Assembly: GCA_023441125.1 (NCBI GenBank)
Contig: JAEZQV010000229.1
Coordinates: 1-15,081 of the forward strand
Source: Bacillota bacterium
GTDB lineage: Bacteria > Bacillota_C > Negativicutes > Sporomusales > Sporomusaceae
DNA: 15,081 nucleotides
Direction of reading: 5' to 3'
Below, in pieces: positions 1 to 5,404 of the stretch; the first letter of the stretch is position 1, and every line of letters starts with the position of its first letter. A model generated the notes under the pieces. It did not search any database and was not told the DNA's origin. It was given only the letters and a program-made list of their open reading frames with translations. The translations under genes and the position numbers were made by a program.

Positions 1-1
1 T

Positions 2-1201
2 TTCTATACAGAAACTTTTATCATTACGCCACAAAAAATATATGATCTATCCAAAGAACAGGATGAAATGCTTTTTGACTTTCAAACTATTCTTGCAAGG
101 ATGGAATATAAAATAATTAAAAAGCGACTACGAGAAGGTAAAGTAGCTGGTGCAAAAAAAGGTATGTGGACGAATGGCAGTCCACCATATCCCTATGTAT
201 ATAATCAGGCAACCAGAATGATAGAGGTTGATCCTGATAAACTCAAAATATATCGAATGATTATAGACAAATATCTCTTGGGTATGAGTACCTTGCAAAT
301 TGCCATCTGGCTGAACCAGAGAAAGATTGCACCGCCTTATAATGGGAAACGCAATAAATGTGGTTGGTCACATGTTTCCATTCATCGACTGTTAATCAGT
401 GAAATTCACTTGGGGTATGTGATATATGGAAAATCAAGAAGTCATAGGGGCACAGCGCAGTTGGTTGATAAAGAGGACTGGGTAAAGGTTAAAGGCGAGC
501 ATGAGCCGGTTAAGACGGAAGAAGAACATGCACAGATTATGGCTAGAATTGAGCAAAATAAGATTATTCCCCGGAAATGTCGAGCAGGGATGCTGCCGTT
601 GTCAGGATTATTATATTGTTCCAAGTGCGGCAGACGGATGCAATTTAAGCGCAGTCGGACAAAAAACGAAAATTACTGGACGGCATTATGCACCTATACA
701 TATCCTGACGGTAGAAAGTGTGATCAAGTAGGTCGGAAGTTGAATGATGATTTTTATAAAGCATTGTATCAGCATATTATTAAGCTTGACGAGCAGACAT
801 TGGAATTGGTTGATGAAATCAATGAACAATATAGGGAACTTCAAGCACTAATTGAAATAAAACAAAAAGAATTGGAGCAGACGGAGCAAGCCATAGAAAA
901 GCTATTTGATCTTTTTGAGGAGGGTGCAATAACTAAACAGAGATTGGCTGACCGGATTGCTGGTCATGAAAGAATTAAAGTTGAGTTGGAAGTGGAGTTA
1001 GAAAAATACAAAACAGCGTTAGCATCTCAGGTAAATGTGGTGTCGGTAGAAATGGTTCAGAAGCGAATTGAAGAATTTAAAAATATATGGACTAATGCTA
1101 TTAATCCCAATGAACAGAATCGAGCATTTAAGCTGTTAATTGATCGGATTATATATAATAGGGAAGATAATGGCTTGACGTTGGAAGTGATGTATAAATA
1201 A
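2..1201 (+). CDS. Large serine recombinase, C-terminal part (5' end outside window)
   Basis: Site-specific recombinase of the large serine family, which integrates and excises phages and conjugative elements. The reading frame is open to the left edge, so an internal ATG at 68 is not the true start. The 399 visible residues begin at the end of the resolvase domain, in the segment reading ITPQKIYDLSKEQDE, followed by a linker with LARMEYKIIKKRL. Next come the recombinase domain (NGSPPYPYVYN, then a helical region with LLISEIHLGYVIYGK), a zinc ribbon with four cysteines at codons 617, 626, 689 and 719 (C-x2-C-x20-C-x9-C), and a long charged coiled coil at about 820-1030. The catalytic serine and about 100 N-terminal residues lie upstream of the window. 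The C-terminus ends naturally (LTLEVMYK). Codon use is AT-rich, unlike the genes after 5400. It presumably mobilises the AT-rich segment around it; the family assignment is firm, the element type is not known. Confidence 0.93.
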   Translation, partial: FYTETFIITPQKIYDLSKEQDEMLFDFQTILARMEYKIIKKRLREGKVAGAKKGMWTNGSPPYPYVYNQATRMIEVDPDKLKIYRMIIDKYLLGMSTLQIAIWLNQRKIAPPYNGKRNKCGWSHVSIHRLLISEIHLGYVIYGKSRSHRGTAQLVDKEDWVKVKGEHEPVKTEEEHAQIMARIEQNKIIPRKCRAGMLPLSGLLYCSKCGRRMQFKRSRTKNENYWTALCTYTYPDGRKCDQVGRKLNDDFYKALYQHIIKLDEQTLELVDEINEQYRELQALIEIKQKELEQTEQAIEKLFDLFEEGAITKQRLADRIAGHERIKVELEVELEKYKTALASQVNVVSVEMVQKRIEEFKNIWTNAINPNEQNRAFKLLIDRIIYNREDNGLTLEVMYK

Positions 1202-1488
1202 GAAAAAAGCATAAAAAACATTGCTAGTGAAATGAACGCAGCAATGATTCGGGATTTTGAGATATTTTCAATATTCAACGATGGCAAATGAGATGTTTTT
1301 ATAGCGCTGGAAAATAAGTTGTGCTGCAAAGAATTTAAAGTTATCGTAAACAATGTGTGCCCTTTTAATAAGGATGCGGGTTAAGTGTAAAAACGATTGG
1401 ATTAATATGGAAAACATTGGAATTTAGTCAATTGAAGCGGGAGAATGAGGTAAATAGACGACGAAATGCACATGAAAGATTTTTTTAA
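1202..1488 (+). pseudogene. Possible decayed reading frame downstream of the recombinase
   Basis: The 359 bases between the recombinase and the next gene hold no intact gene. In the recombinase's own frame, codons continue from 1202 with a single TGA at 1289 and a TAA ending the frame at about 1384. A second frame (1372-1488) then gives a basic, helix-like peptide containing WKTLEFSQLKRENEVNRRR. Joined by one stop and one frameshift, these would make a protein of about 90 residues, so this may be a broken gene. I cannot name a family, and it could equally be non-coding AT-rich DNA. From 1489 to 1560 I see only the Shine-Dalgarno region of the next gene. Confidence 0.22.
1211..1246 (-). terminator. 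Possible minus-strand terminator hairpin
   Basis: CATTGCT at 1219-1225 pairs perfectly with AGCAATG at 1240-1246 around a 14-base loop. Read on the minus strand, the hairpin is followed directly by six T, then ATGC, then more T. It therefore looks like an intrinsic terminator for leftward transcription, or a weak bidirectional one for the recombinase. No leftward gene ending here was recognised. Confidence 0.3.
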
Positions 1489-1560
1489 AACAAAACTATT
1501 GCAAATAAAATGCGTACATGCTATGATTGATTCGAAGAGGAAATATAAGGATGTGATGTT

Positions 1561-1950
1561 ATGCTAGACGGATTCAAAACAATTAACCTGACTGTAGGTC
1601 TTCCGTATATTTCTATTACAGAAAATGGGTTAACTTTTAACAAGACTTGTATAATGAAGATTGGACGCCCATCACATGTCTTGTTAATGTTGAATGAAGA
1701 GACAAAGCAGATTGCTATTCAACCATGTGATGCGGAAAATGAAGATGCGACTCCATTTTTGAAGAGTGAAAAAAAATCTACAATTAGTGTAAGGTGGAAT
1801 AATAAAGATTTGCTCAACACCTTATCAAAGATGATGGGATGGAATCTAGAGGAAACCGGATACAGAATCGATGGCGATTATTTAAACAACGAAAACGCAA
1901 TGGTTTTTGATCTTAATAAGGCCACTTTGTTAGGTGGCGAAAAAGATTAA
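1561..1950 (+). CDS. Conserved hypothetical protein of mobile-element type, 129 aa
   Basis: Start ATG at 1561 follows an AAGGATG Shine-Dalgarno about seven bases upstream. The soluble, mixed-charge 129-residue protein has no signal peptide or membrane segment. It begins with a beta-rich stretch (TINLTVGLPYISITENGLTFNK), then KIGRPSHVLLMLNEETKQIAIQPC, a short acidic linker, and SVRWNNKDLLNTLSKMMGWNL near residue 80. I associate this pattern with small uncharacterised proteins carried by integrative elements and prophages of Clostridia and their relatives, where a transcription-regulator or DNA-binding role has been guessed but not shown. It stands alone, 359 bases after the recombinase and 26 bases before a hairpin-rich intergenic segment. 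Codon use matches the island. The gene is likely real; its function is unknown. Confidence 0.72.
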   Translation: MLDGFKTINLTVGLPYISITENGLTFNKTCIMKIGRPSHVLLMLNEETKQIAIQPCDAENEDATPFLKSEKKSTISVRWNNKDLLNTLSKMMGWNLEETGYRIDGDYLNNENAMVFDLNKATLLGGEKD

Positions 1951-1976
1951 ATCTGCTATTTACAAATAAAAGAAAA

Positions 1977-2108
1977 GGACAACGAAACTTGTAGATCCTA
2001 CCCTACAAGCTCCATTGTCCCCTGTGTTAGACAGAGCAATCACTAAAGATGATTAGTCATGTCGTTCGCTCACACGACACTATAATACCATCTTTAGGCT
2101 TGATTTGC
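1977..2108. ncRNA. Candidate structured RNA: three consecutive hairpins
   Basis: Three stems follow each other almost without spacing. Hairpin A (1977-2020) pairs GGACAA with TTGTCC, then after a 5x5 internal loop pairs CTTGTAG with CTACAAG around an 8-base loop. Hairpin B (2022-2034) pairs CTGT with ACAG. Hairpin C (2036-2108) pairs GCAATCA with TGATTTGC (one bulged T), then CTAAAGATG (2043-2051) with CATCTTTAG (2089-2097), and encloses a nested TGTCGT/ACGACA hairpin (2060-2079). No T-run follows A, so it is not a standard terminator. It may be a non-coding RNA or a long 5' leader of the small gene at 2193. The strand is undetermined: inverted repeats look alike on both strands, but plus is more likely from the gene context. 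It resembles no RNA family I can name. Confidence 0.45.
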
Positions 2109-2148
2109 AAATGCTTCTGTCGGAAAGAGGGATTAGCAGTTACAGGCT

Positions 2149-2174
2149 TTTATTTGTTTATATAAACAAATAAA
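2149..2174. repeat. Perfect 26-bp AT-rich palindrome before the small gene at 2193
   Basis: Bases 2149-2161 are the exact reverse complement of 2162-2174 (half-site TTTATTTGTTTAT). It ends two bases before the Shine-Dalgarno of the downstream gene. As DNA it is a good dimeric operator; as RNA it would be an 11-bp stem with an ATAT loop next to the ribosome site. There is no T-tract after it, so it is not a normal terminator. Confidence 0.6.
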
Positions 2175-2192
2175 GTGAAGGGTGGTATTTTT

Positions 2193-2360
2193 ATGAAAAG
2201 CATCCAAGTAAAAACCGGTGAAAAAGCTCCAATATCTGGGCAATATAAGGCTAAAGGTAGTCCAAACGAAGTAACCCTTGTTCAAGGTAAACGTGTTCCA
2301 CCAACAATAAATGGCGCAACGCAATTCACTTTGGTTGATAAGACCAAACACAGTAAGTGA
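2193..2360 (+). CDS. Small YjzC-like protein, 55 aa
   Basis: The ATG at 2193 is chosen over an in-frame GTG at 2175 because GAAGGGTGG (2177-2185) is a well-placed Shine-Dalgarno and the GTG has none. The protein is short and basic, with the pattern TGEKAPISGQYK, a glycine turn, EVTLVQGKRVPPT and a final FTLVDKTK. This matches the small YjzC-type family (TGxxAPxSGxY, a TLxxGxxxPPT segment, an aromatic/hydrophobic end), whose function is unknown. It has no membrane segment and no cysteine. It lies 11 bases upstream of the next gene, so the two are almost certainly co-transcribed and may be translationally coupled. The upstream 26-bp palindrome is a likely control site. The gene call is fairly sure; the family link is from memory of the motif. 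Confidence 0.7.
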   Translation: MKSIQVKTGEKAPISGQYKAKGSPNEVTLVQGKRVPPTINGATQFTLVDKTKHSK

Positions 2361-2371
2361 GGTGTATTGTA

Positions 2372-3283
2372 TTGAGAAGGAACATAAGTAAAGAATTGGG
2401 TTTGGACATCAATTCTCATTCCCAAATTGAATTTGTGGACATTACTTTAAACGATGATACTAAGTTATTTCTTGATCCGTGTTTAATTGAGATTCACAAT
2501 GATAAATGGGCATTAAGCGCTAAAGCTACTATGGATAGTTTTTTTGGAAGGTTCTATCAAATATATCGAGATCGCGAGAGTTATGCAAACAAGCTGAAAC
2601 TATTTGCTCATACTCATGAAATTAATGCTACAAAATTCGGGTATGGTAATGGAAACAATGGTAAAGCAAAAACACCGGAAGGTATGATAGCTACATTTAG
2701 TAGGATCGATGATCTTATAGGTAAAAAGATCAATTTATCTCATCCAATTGATTTACCGTTGTTGATTGAGAACTTCGCAGAAGATTGTTTGTCTGATATG
2801 TTAACTAATATTCTTTTTAAAGTGCTGAACGATTTCACTTTAGACCAGTGTGAAAAATGTGGTGTAATTCCTGCAAAAGCACCAAAAATATATTATTATT
2901 GGGATTACCAAAGTAATGATTGGCTGCCTTACCAAGGAAATTGCTTAGTTATCGACAAAAAAGTTATTCTCCTTGTGCCTAAATGGTTTATTCGCCAGAA
3001 TTATTATTATAATACTAGCCAATATTTCTCCAGGGTAATTTTGGAAAAAATACAGCAGGAAAAAGCTTGGATTGACCCAAAAGGTAAAGAAGTAAAGCCT
3101 TCCAAAAAATCTCTGGAACAAGAGATTATACATGTAAATAAAGACAAGCTTTTGTCAGTAATATCATACACAGAAAAAGATCCTTCCCTTCTAATCGGAT
3201 ATCACAAAGGTATTCCAAAGGTTTATGCAGATAAGGGAATGAAAGACGAAGCACTGGATAAAATCTTATATGGTGCAGCTTAA
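2372..3283 (+). CDS. Uncharacterised 303-aa protein of the AT-rich island
   Basis: The TTG at 2372 is preferred as start because GAGGTG (2359-2364) sits seven bases upstream; a GTG at 2357 overlaps the previous stop but has no ribosome site. The 303-residue protein is soluble and without repeats. Conspicuous segments are DITLNDDTKLFLDPCLIE (23-40), a glycine/asparagine loop GYGNGNNGKAKTPEG (90-104), an acidic helix FAEDCLSDMLTNIL (125-138), YYYWDYQ (164-170) and YYYNTSQYFSRVILEKIQQE (201-220), with a lysine-rich C-terminal half. I do not recognise a catalytic motif with certainty; the clustered acidic residues could be a metal site but that is a guess. It forms a two-gene unit with the small protein upstream and ends before a terminator at 3311. 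Similar unnamed proteins occur among Firmicute accessory genes, to my recollection. The function is unknown. Confidence 0.75.
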   Translation: MRRNISKELGLDINSHSQIEFVDITLNDDTKLFLDPCLIEIHNDKWALSAKATMDSFFGRFYQIYRDRESYANKLKLFAHTHEINATKFGYGNGNNGKAKTPEGMIATFSRIDDLIGKKINLSHPIDLPLLIENFAEDCLSDMLTNILFKVLNDFTLDQCEKCGVIPAKAPKIYYYWDYQSNDWLPYQGNCLVIDKKVILLVPKWFIRQNYYYNTSQYFSRVILEKIQQEKAWIDPKGKEVKPSKKSLEQEIIHVNKDKLLSVISYTEKDPSLLIGYHKGIPKVYADKGMKDEALDKILYGAA

Positions 3284-3310
3284 AATAACGAGTGAGCGAA
3301 TTTTTAGATT

Positions 3311-3355
3311 AGAAGGACATGGAGATTACCTCCCATGTCCTTCTCCTTCATTTTA
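3311..3355 (+). terminator. Terminator after the 303-aa gene
   Basis: AGAAGGACATGG (3311-3322) pairs perfectly with CCATGTCCTTCT (3333-3344). A T-rich but interrupted tail follows (CCTTCATTTTAC). It separates the two-gene unit from the nuclease gene. Confidence 0.75.
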
Positions 3356-3393
3356 CTTATCTTTTAGATGTATTTGCAGATGTATTTACTCAA

Positions 3394-3422
3394 TTGAAAT
3401 ATATTTTCAAAGTATTTAGCAT
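3394..3422 (+). promoter_or_regulatory. Weak candidate promoter for the nuclease gene
   Basis: TTGAAA (3394-3399), a 17-base spacer and TAGCAT (3417-3422) approximate a sigma-A promoter. Just upstream, AGATGTATTT occurs twice (3366-3375 and 3378-3387) with a 12-base period. In such AT-rich DNA this match is weak evidence. Confidence 0.25.
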
Positions 3423-3521
3423 TGATACTGAAGCATATACAATACTGGCAATTTTTAAAAATTATATATAAAGAAGAAACCTAAATGGTATATATTTTTA
3501 TATGAAGGCAAGGGAGAGGCA

Positions 3522-5132
3522 ATGGATAAACAGAGAGAATACGAAATAAGAAAAAAGATCAGTAATAACATAAAACGTAGAGTACAAAAAGAAATTAGAA
3601 AATACTTCAAACATTATCAAAATAATATTGGAATGTTACTATATTATCCCCTAATTTTAATGGAGAAAAATTTTTTAAATGCAGGGCCTCTTCGCATAGA
3701 GGCAGAGCCAGACAGATTAGCAACAGCGTGGTTTTTAAAAGAGTTAATTAATCTTGGGTATAAAGAAAAATTAGAATTCGATTTCAATGAAGACGATTAT
3801 TTTATGTATGAACACGTTGAGTATCCATCAATTAAAAAGTTACATAATGATGCACAACTCGCAAATGATATTATGGATATGAAATCAATTAGTAAATTAA
3901 TTATTGAAGAAATTAGTCCTGGAAAGTTCAATCTATACCGTTCGAAAATTGAGAATACTTATCATAAAGAAGCTATATATTTTTTAGGACTGGATGATCA
4001 AAATACATTCGATCAGGAAGAAACTGAAAGAAATCTTGCAAATGAATATCTTGCACTAAATTATTTACTGAATCCTGGGAGCATAAGACGTATAAAAAAG
4101 TTATATACAAACATAGATTTAAATGCTTTAAGTTTATCAATCCGTAGTGCAGAAGTTGATATAAGAAAGTTAGGACTAGATATTTGCAGTGAAGTAATTG
4201 AAAGGTATGAAGAGTTATCTCTTATATTAGGTTATTTTAAATATCTAAGCTTTATCCAATTGCTTGTTTATGAGTTTAAAAATTTGGGGTGTAAGACTAA
4301 AGAGTGGGACTGCCTTTGTTGTTATTCCAAGGATTGGTTAATAAAAAAAATTAAAGAGTTTACTGTGCTGAAAAAAGAGAATATACAAAAGTATCTTGAT
4401 TATTTTTCTTTTAATACAGGTAATGGAAGTTTTTGCGAATTTCCTCTTATCGTTTATAATAATACAATTTTTTTTAATCCATCTAGCTTTATATTAAACG
4501 ATCTGCATTTTTCTATAGTTAATGGACACTACTTTAAGAAGATTGATATTATTAATAGAAAGGACACTGTTTCAGAAAGTATTGTCAAAAACATTACAAT
4601 AAAATTAAAACACTTATCCAATATATTATATTTCACAAACCAAGGGTACAGTTTCACAGACATAAAAGGAATAACATGCGATGGTGAAATTGATGTAGGA
4701 ATATATGATATTAATAGTAAATATCTGCTTATTTTAGAATGTAAATGGAAAGATAATGTTTTCTTGCCTAAAGAAAACTATAAAGCTGTTGAAGATGCAA
4801 TAAATAAAATATATAAAAAACAATTAGAAAAACATAAAAAATTTATTGAAAATGAGAAAAGTAATTTGAATCATTTCTTTAAACAAGAAAATAGATCTGA
4901 AATAAATATTGATATCAGAAAAATTTCTTATTTTGCTATTGATAAGCGCTGCCAATTTCATCAAAAAGACCGACATCTACTATCTATATACTTATTTCTG
5001 TTTTTAGTTGAAAAACATTCAGTGGGCGATGTATTAAACTTATATGAGTTAATAAATGAAATACAAGAAATGGAGACTACTAGCGTTAAAGAGAAATTTA
5101 AGACTATAATACTTAGGTCTGAAATTCATTGA
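3522..5132 (+). CDS. PD-(D/E)XK nuclease-fold protein, 536 aa, island cargo
   Basis: The ATG at 3522 follows an AGGGAGAGG Shine-Dalgarno. The first 35 residues are strongly basic (KKISNNIKRRVQKEIRKYFK), suggesting nucleic-acid contact. The middle part (about 60-330) is helical with no family I recognise and contains a cysteine pair (WDCLCCYSKDW). The C-terminal third has a clear restriction-endonuclease-fold core: GEIDVGIYD then LLILECKWKD, giving D391, E406 and K408 (D-x14-E-x-K), with a preceding NQGYSFTDIKG strand. Such cores cleave DNA or RNA with Mg2+. A long basic helix (IYKKQLEKHKKFIENEKSNLNHF) follows. There is no methyltransferase or helicase partner, so it is not a standard restriction system. 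It has its own terminators on both sides and extreme AT codon use, consistent with transfer. The nuclease assignment is good; a defence or element-maintenance role is inference. Confidence 0.8.
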   Translation: MDKQREYEIRKKISNNIKRRVQKEIRKYFKHYQNNIGMLLYYPLILMEKNFLNAGPLRIEAEPDRLATAWFLKELINLGYKEKLEFDFNEDDYFMYEHVEYPSIKKLHNDAQLANDIMDMKSISKLIIEEISPGKFNLYRSKIENTYHKEAIYFLGLDDQNTFDQEETERNLANEYLALNYLLNPGSIRRIKKLYTNIDLNALSLSIRSAEVDIRKLGLDICSEVIERYEELSLILGYFKYLSFIQLLVYEFKNLGCKTKEWDCLCCYSKDWLIKKIKEFTVLKKENIQKYLDYFSFNTGNGSFCEFPLIVYNNTIFFNPSSFILNDLHFSIVNGHYFKKIDIINRKDTVSESIVKNITIKLKHLSNILYFTNQGYSFTDIKGITCDGEIDVGIYDINSKYLLILECKWKDNVFLPKENYKAVEDAINKIYKKQLEKHKKFIENEKSNLNHFFKQENRSEINIDIRKISYFAIDKRCQFHQKDRHLLSIYLFLFLVEKHSVGDVLNLYELINEIQEMETTSVKEKFKTIILRSEIH

Positions 5133-5146
5133 TAAATTAAAAATTA

Positions 5147-5202
5147 CTGACTAAGTGTACTTAAACACTCGTAATCTTAAAATTTTTAGGAAGCGTAGTC
5201 AG
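5147..5202. repeat. Inverted repeat at the end of the AT-rich region
   Basis: CTGACTA (5147-5153) and TAGTCAG (5196-5202) are exact inverted copies 42 bases apart, and enclose a smaller AGTGT/ACACT hairpin. It could be an RNA structure after the nuclease gene or part of an element end. Only the composition change nearby supports the second reading. Confidence 0.35.
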
Positions 5203-5237
5203 CAAATATGAAATAAAACTATATACTGAATACCTTA

Positions 5238-5275
5238 AACCAGCATAAATTGATATGCTGGTTATTCTTTTCTCC
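5238..5275 (+). terminator. Terminator before the yyaL promoter
   Basis: AACCAGCATA (5238-5247) pairs perfectly with TATGCTGGTT (5254-5263) around a six-base loop and is followed by ATTCTTTTCTCC. It ends transcription from the nuclease gene just before the yyaL promoter. Confidence 0.8.
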
Positions 5276-5304
5276 TTGACTTACCACAATGTACCAATTA
5301 CAAT
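5276..5304 (+). promoter_or_regulatory. Sigma-A-type promoter for yyaL
   Basis: TTGACT (5276-5281), a spacer of exactly 17 bases and TACAAT (5299-5304) closely match the consensus. Transcription would start near 5311, giving a leader of about 94 bases. Confidence 0.65.
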
Positions 5305-5404
5305 ATAAATAATACTAATTAATAATTACTATCCTTTGTTCGATGTATGTAAAACCAACCACAAGCAAATCCTAAACAGTAGCTATGAAAATGAGGTGAA
5401 GCGA

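Noticed and set aside
1057..1353. Minus-strand frame of 98 codons resembling a membrane protein
   Set aside because: It overlaps the recombinase end and would be cut by the minus-strand terminator hairpin at 1211-1246; hydrophobicity is expected from antisense AT-rich coding.
2081..2086. Perfect TATAAT as a promoter -10 for the small gene at 2193
   Set aside because: No acceptable -35 sequence lies 16-18 bases upstream, and the hexamer sits inside hairpin C of the structured segment.
2357..2371. GTG start overlapping the stop of the small gene for the 303-aa protein
   Set aside because: The only good Shine-Dalgarno (GAGGTG at 2359-2364) lies inside this stretch and serves the TTG at 2372.
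5336..5404. N-terminal extension of YyaL from a TTG at 5336
   Set aside because: No ribosome site and AT-rich composition unlike the gene; the ATG at 5405 has AGGTGA upstream and starts at the family's usual N-terminus.
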